9,043 nt of DNA, taken from the NCBI GenBank assembly GCA_964575975.1, contig CAZNTU010000229.1, forward strand, positions 1-9,043, read 5' to 3'. Of the stretch, positions 1-6,027 are shown piece after piece; positions within the stretch are counted from its first letter, which is position 1; every line of letters begins with the position of its first letter. The translations under genes and the position numbers were made by a program. The stretch comes from G963674505 sp964575975. GTDB lineage: Bacteria > Desulfobacterota > Desulfobacteria > Desulfobacterales > SKZT01. The notes below the pieces were generated by a model that was not told the origin of the DNA, did no database searches, and worked only from the letters and a program-made list of their open reading frames with translations.

Positions 1-663
1 GCGCGCGAGGAACATCAGCTCCCCGATCTCTTTGGCGGAATGCTCCGGTCCGACCGGTTCCACGCAGTTCATCCACCGGAGGCCCACGTCCCGGAAAACC
101 TTGATCGTTTCGATTCTCTTTCCAACTTTCAAAGGGGTGACAATCCCCTCGCCCAGGCGGACGGCGTGGTAGGCTCCGACGAACCCGGCCTCCAGCAAAG
201 CCTCTCCTTCCTTGTGGTTGATGTCCCGGGTGTTGGCGACCAAAGGCGTTTTCACCGTTCGTTTCAGAAGCCGCCCTATTTCGAGAAGGCGCGAGAAAGG
301 AAACGTTCCGGTGGTCATGATGTTGAGCGCGTCCGCGCCCAGCGTCTCGCCTTCTTTGGCCCAGCTTGCGATTCGATCCTCCGGAAATTCGACTTTTTCG
401 GTGAAAATTCCCGCCTTGGAAGCCAGGCTGCAAAAGGCGCAATTTAACGGGCAGGGCTCCACGTTCACCCCTATGTGAAGGTGGTTTTCCCCTTTTCCCG
501 CGAACGTTTCGCGCGACAGCCGGTCGGCCGTCTCCATCAGGGCGTAGGTTTCCTTGGAACGGGGAGGAAGCTTGAGAAGGGTTTCGGCCTCCTCGCGGCC
601 GATTCCGTCTTCCTCCCCTTTTTCCAGAACATATTCTACAGCGGGCGATATGGACCATCCCAT
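1..663 (-). CDS. BioB-like radical SAM enzyme (3' part outside window)
   Basis: Reading the minus strand from ATG at 663-661 gives 221 codons without a stop to the window edge, so the C-terminal part is missing. A good ribosome binding site (AAAGGAG) lies about 10 bases upstream. The protein has a helical N-terminal stretch (residues 1-60) and then CPLNCAFCS with C71, C75 and C78, the CX3CX2C cluster that binds the [4Fe-4S] of radical SAM enzymes. The following barrel segments (for example around LNIMTTGTFPF and MNCVEPVGPEHS) resemble the biotin synthase/HydE/PylB group. The exact reaction is not clear: it may be biotin synthase itself or a BioB-like paralogue. The cluster spacing argues against HmdB, whose motif I recall as CX5CX2C. 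It starts 79 bases after the stop of the oxidoreductase on the same strand, and I see no terminator between them, so the two are probably cotranscribed. Confidence 0.8.
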   Translation of the reverse strand, partial: MGWSISPAVEYVLEKGEEDGIGREEAETLLKLPPRSKETYALMETADRLSRETFAGKGENHLHIGVNVEPCPLNCAFCSLASKAGIFTEKVEFPEDRIASWAKEGETLGADALNIMTTGTFPFSRLLEIGRLLKRTVKTPLVANTRDINHKEGEALLEAGFVGAYHAVRLGEGIVTPLKVGKRIETIKVFRDVGLRWMNCVEPVGPEHSAKEIGELMFLAR

Positions 664-742
664 GAAGCGTTTTCTCCTTTCGTTCGCGTCTTCCGGAATT
701 TTTTCGACTCTCGTATTCGATTTTTCGGAACGGACCGTGTTT

Positions 743-2200
743 TTACCGGGCGATAGTACACGCTCTTCCTTTGAGGTTAAAGAAAAATTTCAGTCCTTTT
801 TTCACGGTGTCGGAAAATATCTTGGTCGACAGAAAGTTTCCGGCCACTCGCTTGTTGATTTCCCCGATGGTGGGGTACGGATGGACCGCTCCTGCGAGAG
901 CGGTCATTTTGACGTTTCCGTTCATGACCGCCACCCATTCGTTGACGAGTTCGCCGGCGTGGGGGCCGAAAATTTGCGCCCCGATTGGCTTTTCGTTTTC
1001 GTTCAGAAGAAGCTTCACTTTGCCGATTCCGCGTCCTTCGGCGAGGCTACGGTCGTTTTCCTCGAAATCCTCGGTCCATAAGGAGTATTTTACGCCCGCT
1101 TCGACGGCTGTTTTTTCGTTCATTCCGATACTGGCCAGTTCCGGGTCGGTGTAGGTACACCAGGGAAGGTTCGAGTAGTCGGCTTTTCTTGGAAGTCGGA
1201 AAACGGCGTTGCTGACCACGATTCCCGCCTCGTACCCGGCCGCGTGGGTGAACAGATAGCCCCCGTTCGCGTCCCCCGCCGCGTATATGTGCTTCAAGGA
1301 CGAGCGCATCCTGTCGTCGACTTTGATCGCCCCCTGGGCAAGCTCGACTCCGATTTGCTCCAAGCCGAGACTGGAGGTGTTGGGGATTCGCCCCGTGGCG
1401 GCAAGAATCGTGTCGCCCGTGACGCGAACGGTTCTACCCTCGGAACCGTTCACAAGGATTTCCTTTCGGTTCCCCGAATCCCGGATTTCGAGAATGGCGG
1501 AGTCCAAGTGAAATTTGACGCCCTCGGCTTCGAGTACTTTCATGACCGCGTCGGCCATGTCCTTGTCCTCCTTGTTCAATATCTGTTTCGCCATGTCGAT
1601 CACGGTCACGTCGGAACCGAGGCGGGCGAACGCTTGGGCCATTTCGATCCCGATCGGTCCCGCGCCGAGGATGACAAGCCGTTCGGGCAGCTTGTCCAGG
1701 TAAAAGATTTCCTTGTTGGTGATGTGAGGGGTTTCCCGCAAACCGGGGATGGGAGGTACGGATGGAGACGAACCGGTGGCGACAACCCATTTGTCTGCGG
1801 AATAGGTCTTTCCGGCGGCCTCGACGGTGTGCGGGTCGAGAAAAACCGCGTCGCCGAAAACCACTTGGGCTCCTAATCCGCAAAAGCGCTCCTGCGAATC
1901 GTGCTTTTGGATTTTCGCTATGACGAAACGGATTCGTTCCGAAACCTTTTTGAAATCTACCGGAGGGGGAGTGGTCTCCGGCAATCCGAACAGTTTGGCG
2001 TTTTTGATCATGTGGTAGACGTTGGCGGTTTGGATCAAGGTTTTGCTGGGAACGCACCCGAAATGAAGACAGTCTCCGCCCAGCTCCTTTTCCTTTTCGA
2101 TCAGAAGCGTCCCCGCCCCCAACTGCGCCGCTCCCGCCGCCACGGTCAAACCCGCCGCCCCCCCGCCGATTATTCCTATGTCGTATTGGTATTTGGCCAT
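743..2200 (-). CDS. MerA-like FAD/NAD(P) disulfide oxidoreductase
   Basis: A 485-residue flavoprotein of the class I pyridine nucleotide-disulfide oxidoreductases (dihydrolipoamide dehydrogenase, glutathione reductase, mercuric reductase). Visible parts: FAD Rossmann motif IIGGGAAGL (10-18), redox-active CLHFGC (C44, C49), second Rossmann motif GAGPIGIE (179-186), FAD motif YAAGDANGGY (306-315) and the dimerisation domain (about 345-465). The C-terminal motif reads HPYPTIGE (440-447): Tyr442 sits where lipoamide dehydrogenases have the catalytic His of HPTxxE, as I recall for mercuric reductase. The C-terminus has one Cys (C481), not the vicinal pair of true MerA, and there is no N-terminal HMA domain. 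The substrate is therefore unknown; neither lipoamide nor Hg(II) reduction is supported. The ATG at 2200 is chosen because AAGGAG lies 6 bases upstream; an in-frame extension to 2317 would cross the likely promoter. It heads an operon with the radical SAM gene. Confidence 0.88.
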   Translation of the reverse strand: MAKYQYDIGIIGGGAAGLTVAAGAAQLGAGTLLIEKEKELGGDCLHFGCVPSKTLIQTANVYHMIKNAKLFGLPETTPPPVDFKKVSERIRFVIAKIQKHDSQERFCGLGAQVVFGDAVFLDPHTVEAAGKTYSADKWVVATGSSPSVPPIPGLRETPHITNKEIFYLDKLPERLVILGAGPIGIEMAQAFARLGSDVTVIDMAKQILNKEDKDMADAVMKVLEAEGVKFHLDSAILEIRDSGNRKEILVNGSEGRTVRVTGDTILAATGRIPNTSSLGLEQIGVELAQGAIKVDDRMRSSLKHIYAAGDANGGYLFTHAAGYEAGIVVSNAVFRLPRKADYSNLPWCTYTDPELASIGMNEKTAVEAGVKYSLWTEDFEENDRSLAEGRGIGKVKLLLNENEKPIGAQIFGPHAGELVNEWVAVMNGNVKMTALAGAVHPYPTIGEINKRVAGNFLSTKIFSDTVKKGLKFFFNLKGRACTIAR

Positions 2201-2288
2201 TTTTTTCTCCTTTGTCTTATCGCGCTCGGTTTTTATTCGGTCGGAACGATATGTGGTGTTATCCAATGAAAACGAAAGAATTAAAATA

Positions 2289-2317
2289 ATCGTAACTATG
2301 TAACCAGCGAGGGTCAA
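2289..2317 (-). promoter_or_regulatory. sigma-70-like promoter of the oxidoreductase/radical SAM unit
   Basis: On the minus strand, TTGACC (2317-2312) is followed after exactly 17 bases by TACGAT (2294-2289). These match TTGACA and TATAAT at 5/6 and 4/6. Transcription would start near 2282, giving an untranslated leader of about 80 bases before the ATG at 2200. The spacing is ideal and the surroundings are AT-rich. Not tested experimentally. Confidence 0.5.
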
Positions 2318-2376
2318 GAAATCCGAGGGTGTTTGTTTTGCGGACTGGTTTTTCTTTCGAAAACGGCATGCCCGCG

Positions 2377-2405
2377 CCCCTGCGGTTGTCGCGGACCGGC
2401 AGGGG
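2377..2405. other. GC-rich hairpin in the intergenic region
   Basis: CCCCTGC (2377-2383) pairs with GCAGGGG (2399-2405). The stem continues inward as GGT/ACC with one bulged G, giving about ten base pairs around an eight-base loop. Neither side is followed by a T run, so it is not an intrinsic terminator. It could be an operator, a protein-binding site or part of an unrecognised RNA. It lies about 60 bases upstream of the left-facing -35 and about 70 upstream of the right-facing -35. Confidence 0.4.
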
Positions 2406-2473
2406 GATCGGCGAGCGATTTCGGAACTCGGCGACTGCGATTGCTATCACTACCCCCCCTGAGCTTTCAAATC

Positions 2474-2503
2474 TTGACAATCGTTTGTCTTCAATGGTAC
2501 AGA
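2474..2503 (+). promoter_or_regulatory. sigma-70-like promoter facing the UbiA gene
   Basis: A perfect -35 box TTGACA (2474-2479) is followed after 18 bases by TACAGA (2498-2503), which is preceded by TGG, an extended -10 (TGN). The -10 matches only 3/6, but the full -35 and the TGN help. Transcription would start near 2510, upstream of the terminator at 2542-2568 and about 94 bases before the UbiA ATG. It is the only promoter I see that could drive the UbiA, cytochrome b5 and nfo unit. Confidence 0.5.
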
Positions 2504-2509
2504 GCCGCC

Positions 2510-2568
2510 ATTGGCCGATTTTTTCAAGAGATTTAATGTCGGCCGGAGATTGGCTCCGGCTTTTTTTT
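2510..2568 (+). ncRNA. possible short terminated leader or small RNA
   Basis: Between the predicted start site near 2510 and the end of the T run at 2568, the sequence would give a transcript of about 60 bases that stops before UbiA. Two mutually exclusive folds are visible. One is the terminator hairpin (2542-2560). The other pairs GGCCGA (2513-2518) with TCGGCC (2539-2544), extendable by two G-U pairs, and takes up most of the 5' arm of the terminator. That is the layout of a terminator/antiterminator switch. No known riboswitch consensus was recognised, and no leader peptide with its own binding site is evident. A stand-alone small RNA is the alternative. Confidence 0.35.
2542..2568 (+). 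terminator. strong intrinsic terminator upstream of the UbiA gene
   Basis: A perfect seven-base-pair stem GCCGGAG (2542-2548) / CTCCGGC (2554-2560) closes on a five-base loop and is followed at once by eight T residues (2561-2568). This is textbook for plus-strand transcription. On the minus strand no T run follows, so it acts in one direction. No plus-strand gene ends upstream of it; the only visible input is the promoter at 2474-2503. Confidence 0.8.
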
Positions 2569-2603
2569 AATCCACTGCTCCGCGTTTTTTGGAAACAAAT
2601 ATT

Positions 2604-3557
2604 ATGGAAAACACGGCATACGAGTTGCGAAGGCCGGCGATGGCCAGGTTCAAGCTGTTCTTGGCCCTTTCCAGGACCCCCCATGGCTTGCTTGACATGG
2701 CCACGCCCTGTTTCGCCGCGCTTTTATGGCTGGGGGCCTTGCCGCCCGCGTCGGTCGTCCTGATTGGCCTGCTCACGACATTCGCCGGGTATACCGCCGT
2801 CTATGCGCTGAACGACGTGGTCGACTACCGGATTGACCGGGAAAAGATGGACGGGGGACAATACTGCAATCCCGACGATTATCTCGACGCCTTGATGATC
2901 CGGCACCCCATGGCCCAGGGATGCCTTTCCCTGGCGGAGGGGGTGTCGTGGACTTTTGGATGGGCGACCGTCGCCGTGGTCGGGGCTTGGCTTTTGAACC
3001 CGGTTTGCATGGCGATCTTCGCATGCGGATGCCTGCTAGAGGCAGCGTATTGCCTGATGTGGAGGATCAGTCCATCCAGGACGCTGGTCAGCGGAGCGGT
3101 AAAAACCTCGGGCCCCATCGCCGGAATTTTCGCCGTCGATCCAAACCCCTCGCCCGGGTTCGTAATGGTGCTGTTTCTGGCCCTTTTCTTCTGGGAAATC
3201 GGGGGACAGAACATTCCGGCCGACTGGACCGACATGGAATCCGACAAGCGTCTGAAGGCGCAAACGATACCGGTCCGCTTCGGCTCGAGCCAATCCGGTG
3301 AGTTCGTCGCGATCTGCCTTTGCTTTGCCGTAGCGTTGACCGGGATTTCGTTTCTGCTCTCCCAGGCGGGGCCGGGTTTGATAGCGGGCGCGCTCTCCAT
3401 TGTTGCAGGTTTCTATCTGCTGATACTTCCCTCCCTTCGGCTCCGCAGGTCGAAATCCAGAGCCGACGCGATGGCCCTTTTCAACAAATCCAGCTATTAT
3501 CCCGTCGCGCTTTTCGCTGCGGCCCTGCTCAACCTTGTCATTCAAAACCACCTTTAA
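2604..3557 (+). CDS. UbiA-family membrane prenyltransferase
   Basis: A 317-residue polytopic membrane protein of the UbiA superfamily, which transfers isoprenoid chains to aromatic or other acceptors in quinone, heme, chlorophyll or lipid synthesis. Both Mg-diphosphate-binding Asp motifs are present: NDVVDYRID (residues 70-78) and DWTDMESD (207-214). The latter is preceded by WEIGGQNIP and followed by KAQTIPVRFG. Hydrophobic segments fill most of the rest, as expected for 7-9 helices. The length is normal. The acceptor cannot be told from sequence: 4-hydroxybenzoate or naphthoate octaprenyl transfer is possible, but this looks like a divergent subgroup. ATG 2604 is preferred, with a modest GGAAA eight bases upstream; TTG 2589 has no binding site, and ATG 2640 is a later option. 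It leads a unit with the cytochrome b5/DUF2231 gene 14 bases downstream. Its transcription may be gated by the terminator just upstream. Confidence 0.87.
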   Translation: MENTAYELRRPAMARFKLFLALSRTPHGLLDMATPCFAALLWLGALPPASVVLIGLLTTFAGYTAVYALNDVVDYRIDREKMDGGQYCNPDDYLDALMIRHPMAQGCLSLAEGVSWTFGWATVAVVGAWLLNPVCMAIFACGCLLEAAYCLMWRISPSRTLVSGAVKTSGPIAGIFAVDPNPSPGFVMVLFLALFFWEIGGQNIPADWTDMESDKRLKAQTIPVRFGSSQSGEFVAICLCFAVALTGISFLLSQAGPGLIAGALSIVAGFYLLILPSLRLRRSKSRADAMALFNKSSYYPVALFAAALLNLVIQNHL

Positions 3558-3571
3558 TATAGGAGACGACC

Positions 3572-4285
3572 ATGAAAGAGTTCACCCCGGAAACTTTGGC
3601 GGAAAACGACGGACAGAACGGGAATCCCGTCTACGTAGCCCACGGGGGCAAGGTTTACGACGTCACCGGCAGCAGGATGTGGAAAGGCGGCACTCACATG
3701 AAACGGCACAAGGCGGGGGCCGATCTCACCACGGACATCCAAGCCGCCCCCCACGACCCGACCGTTCTGCAAAGATACCCGCAAATCGGGGTCCTGACCA
3801 GGAAAGTCGTGGAAGAAAGGCCCATGCCCCCGTTTCTTTCGAACCTCCTGAAACGGCACCCTATGCTCAGAAGACATCCCCATCCCATGACGGTCCATTT
3901 TCCCATCGTTTTCATGTTCTCTGCGGCCGTTTTCACCCTCCTGTACATAGTCACGGGGATTCGGTCCTTCGAAACCACCGCTTTTCACTGCCTCGGAGCG
4001 GGCGTGCTGTTTTCCCTGGTCGCCATCTCCACCGGATGGTACACATGGTGGCTGAACTACCAGGCGAAACCCGCGAGGGCGATAACAATCAAGAAAAGCG
4101 CGTCGATCGTTATGCTCGTCGTCGCTCTGATCGCGTTCATCATGCGGATCGATTCGCCCGACATTCTCGTGGATTTCGGGTCCGCAAGCCTGATCTACTT
4201 GGCCTTGGTCCTCTCGCTTTCCGTCCTGGTGACCGTCGTCGGTTGGTTCGGAGCGTCCCTGACCTTTCCCATCGAGAAGGAGTGA
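3572..4285 (+). CDS. cytochrome b5-like heme domain fused to DUF2231 membrane protein
   Basis: A 237-residue two-part protein. Residues 1-75 form a short cytochrome b5-like heme/steroid-binding domain of the predicted bacterial type: VYDVTGSRMWKGG, then H42 and H46 in THMKRHKAGADLT, then H61 in APHDP. H61 plus H42 or H46 are the likely axial heme ligands. Residues 100-237 form a DUF2231-type membrane domain opening with HPHPMTVHFPI (H102, H104, H109) and holding four hydrophobic helices (about 108-129, 140-160, 176-192, 205-228). No signal peptide is visible, so the heme domain is probably cytoplasmic. It is presumed to act in membrane electron transfer; donor and acceptor are unknown. The start has TAGGAG seven bases upstream. 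It sits 14 bases after UbiA and ends 8 bases before nfo, whose ribosome binding site overlaps its stop, so the three are almost surely cotranscribed. Confidence 0.82.
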   Translation: MKEFTPETLAENDGQNGNPVYVAHGGKVYDVTGSRMWKGGTHMKRHKAGADLTTDIQAAPHDPTVLQRYPQIGVLTRKVVEERPMPPFLSNLLKRHPMLRRHPHPMTVHFPIVFMFSAAVFTLLYIVTGIRSFETTAFHCLGAGVLFSLVAISTGWYTWWLNYQAKPARAITIKKSASIVMLVVALIAFIMRIDSPDILVDFGSASLIYLALVLSLSVLVTVVGWFGASLTFPIEKE

Positions 4286-4293
4286 GATTCGAA

Positions 4294-5151
4294 ATGAAAA
4301 GAGTAGGCGCGCACGTGAGCGCCGCAGGGGGCGTCGAAAACGCGCCGCTGAACGCGAAGAAAATCGGGGCGGCCGCTTTCGCGCTGTTCACGAAAAACCA
4401 ACGACAGTGGAAAGCCAAGCCCCTCGAGAAGAAATCTGTGGAACTGTTCAAGAAGAATTGCGACGAGTGCGGTTTCAAGCCGGAGCACATCCTCGCCCAC
4501 GACAGCTACCTGATCAACCTGGGGCACCCGGAAAAGGCGGCTCTGGAAAAATCGAGAGAGGCTTTTTTAGACGAGGCGACCCGGTGCGAAACCCTCGGTT
4601 TGAAAACGCTGAATTTCCATCCCGGCAGCCATTTGGGCAAAATCCCGGAGGATCGCTGCCTTGAAATCGTCGCGGAATCGATCAACTTGACCAACGAAAA
4701 AACCGTGAGCGTGACAGCGGTAATCGAAAACACGGCCGGGCAGGGTACAAACGTGGGCTGTCGGTTCGAGCACCTGGCGCGGATAATCGAACTAGTGAAG
4801 GATAAAAGCAGGGTCGGGGTGTGTTTCGACACCTGCCATGCATTCGCCGCCGGGTACGACATTTCCACAAAGGACGGATTCCTGGCCACCTTCGAGGAAT
4901 TCGAAAAAATCATCGGATTCAAGTATTTGAAAGGAATCCATTTGAACGACGCCAAGCGGGAACTCGGCAGCCGCGTGGACCGTCACGAACTCATAGGAAA
5001 GGGCGCGCTGGGACTTCTGCCTTTCGAGCTTCTCATGGCCGACGACCGGTTCGACGAAATCCCGATGATACTGGAAACCCCCGACGAAGACCGATGGGCC
5101 GAGGAAATCGCTCTGCTTTACGGCATGGTCGGGGGAGAATTTTTTTCATGA
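4294..5151 (+). CDS. nfo: endonuclease IV (AP endonuclease)
   Basis: Full-length 285-residue deoxyribonuclease IV, the Zn-dependent enzyme that cuts DNA 5' to abasic sites and removes 3' blocking groups in base excision repair. All nine metal ligands known from E. coli Nfo are present at identical residue numbers: H69 (AHDSYLINLG), H109 (NFHPGSH), E145 (VIENTAGQG), D179 and H182 (FDTCHAFAAGYD), H216 (IHLNDAK), D229 and H231 (RVDRHE), E261 (ILETP). It should therefore be active and cytoplasmic. ATG 4294 is supported by AAGGAG twelve bases upstream, overlapping the previous stop codon, and by the family N-terminus MKRVGAHVSAAGG. An in-frame extension upstream to 3535 only reads the preceding gene in the wrong frame. 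It is third in the UbiA/b5 unit, apparently as a passenger. Its 3' end converges on mscS. Confidence 0.96.
   Translation: MKRVGAHVSAAGGVENAPLNAKKIGAAAFALFTKNQRQWKAKPLEKKSVELFKKNCDECGFKPEHILAHDSYLINLGHPEKAALEKSREAFLDEATRCETLGLKTLNFHPGSHLGKIPEDRCLEIVAESINLTNEKTVSVTAVIENTAGQGTNVGCRFEHLARIIELVKDKSRVGVCFDTCHAFAAGYDISTKDGFLATFEEFEKIIGFKYLKGIHLNDAKRELGSRVDRHELIGKGALGLLPFELLMADDRFDEIPMILETPDEDRWAEEIALLYGMVGGEFFS
5078..5146 (+). terminator. possible terminator embedded in the 3' end of nfo
   Basis: CCCCCGAC (5078-5085) can pair perfectly with GTCGGGGG (5128-5135). The 42-base loop can itself pair GCCG (5098-5101) with CGGC (5121-5124). AGAA and seven T residues (5140-5146) follow, encoding the last codons of nfo. 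The loop is long for an intrinsic terminator, so this is tentative. With only 7 bases to the opposing mscS stop, any terminator must lie inside coding sequence. Confidence 0.3.
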
Positions 5152-5158
5152 ATTCCGA

Positions 5159-5977
5159 TCAATGATTGTAAATATGCACGTCTCGCTGCGGGAAAGGGAT
5201 GCTTACTCCATCGGAGTCGAACCTTTTTTTCACTTTTTCGGTGGTATCGAAATAAACGTTCCAGTAGTCGTTCGCGGATGTCCAAGCGCGCGTCGTAAAA
5301 TTGACGCTGCTCTCCCCAAGTTCGGAAAGCATTACCACAGGAGAGGGATCCTTGAAGACCCTGTGGTCGTTTTGAAGAATATCCAGAATGATTTGCCGAG
5401 CCTTGTCGATATCGTCGCCGTATCCGATGCCGAACACAAAATCCACTCGTCGGGAACCTTTTGTCGAGTAATTGACGATATTGTCGCCCATCAACTTCGA
5501 ATTGGGGACAATAATCGTTTTGTTGTCGGGCGTGGTTAGTTGCGTGGTAAAAATCTGGATCTCCTCCACCGTGCCGGCAGTACCGGCGCCCTCGATAAAA
5601 TCACCGCAATTGAAAGGCCGAAAAATGATCATTAGAACTCCCGCAGCGAAATTGGAAAGGGAACCCTGCAGCGCCAATCCGACGGCAAGACCCGCCGCGC
5701 CTAAAACCGCGATAAACGAGGCCGTTTGAATGCCCAGTTGGTTCAATGCGGCGATAACCACAAAGACGAGAATAACTGCGTAGCTGAGATTTACCACAAA
5801 TCCGATCAGGGTTTGGTCGATTTTACTTCTTTTCATCATTCTCTTGATGAAATTTTTTACTGTCTTGGCCACAATCATTCCGATGAGAAAGATAGCGATG
5901 GCCGCCAGAAACTTAATTCCGTAAATCGTGAGCAATTCGTAAATCCTAGTCAAGACCAGGGAAGCGTCAACATCCAT
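5159..5977 (-). CDS. mscS: small-conductance mechanosensitive channel MscS
   Basis: A 272-residue inner-membrane channel that opens under membrane tension and releases solutes on hypo-osmotic shock. TM1 (about 17-38), TM2 (57-79) and the pore helix TM3 (85-121) are visible. The TM3 motif GLAVGLALQGSLSNFAAG is nearly identical to E. coli MscS; L97 and L101 align with gate residues L105 and L109, and G105 with the hinge G113. The cytoplasmic beta and cage domains follow (PNSKLMGDNIVNYS; ending SIPFPQRDV). Length is that of the basic E. coli form, with no extra N-terminal helices. ATG 5977 has AAGGAGG about 7 bases upstream. It follows the ALDH gene by 50 bases on the same strand and so is probably the third gene of that unit, although the gap is AT-rich and could hold a weak promoter of its own. 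Sampled base composition is lower in G+C than the neighbours. Confidence 0.95.
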   Translation of the reverse strand: MDVDASLVLTRIYELLTIYGIKFLAAIAIFLIGMIVAKTVKNFIKRMMKRSKIDQTLIGFVVNLSYAVILVFVVIAALNQLGIQTASFIAVLGAAGLAVGLALQGSLSNFAAGVLMIIFRPFNCGDFIEGAGTAGTVEEIQIFTTQLTTPDNKTIIVPNSKLMGDNIVNYSTKGSRRVDFVFGIGYGDDIDKARQIILDILQNDHRVFKDPSPVVMLSELGESSVNFTTRAWTSANDYWNVYFDTTEKVKKRFDSDGVSIPFPQRDVHIYNH

Positions 5978-6027
5978 AAAATCCTCCTTGCATTACCAAA
6001 ATGAAATTTCAATGTAAAATATATTCT

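Larger units (their letters stand above)
2201..2603. other. divergent intergenic region, no protein gene
   Basis: This 403-base stretch separates the minus-strand oxidoreductase from the plus-strand UbiA gene. It holds a sigma-70-like promoter facing left (2289-2317), a GC-rich hairpin (2377-2405), a sigma-70-like promoter facing right (2474-2503) and an intrinsic terminator (2542-2568). Open frames crossing it have no ribosome binding site, run out of frame into UbiA or antisense, and resemble nothing I know. No tRNA, SRP RNA or 6S-like feature was recognised. Confidence 0.7.

Noticed and set aside
2201..2317. N-terminal extension of the oxidoreductase that looks like a membrane helix
   Set aside because: The extension would begin inside the predicted -35 box and reads through AT-rich leader DNA. 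AAGGAG placed 6 bases before ATG 2200 and the normal FAD-motif position support the shorter protein.
2589..2603. TTG start for the UbiA protein five codons upstream
   Set aside because: No ribosome binding site precedes TTG 2589, while ATG 2604 has GGAAA at a suitable distance.
3535..5151. Apparent 538-residue protein with endonuclease IV at its C-terminus
   Set aside because: The first 253 residues are an out-of-frame reading of the cytochrome b5/DUF2231 gene. The true nfo start at 4294 has a ribosome binding site and the family N-terminus.
5205..5230. Hairpin ACTCC/GGAGT followed by seven T as a terminator for nfo
   Set aside because: The stem is only five pairs with a three-base loop, and six bases separate it from the T run; it lies in conserved mscS coding sequence and may be chance.
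6002..6011. Perfect palindrome TGAAATTTCA upstream of mscS
   Set aside because: Ten AT-rich bases are weak evidence for an operator, and I see no convincing promoter beside it.
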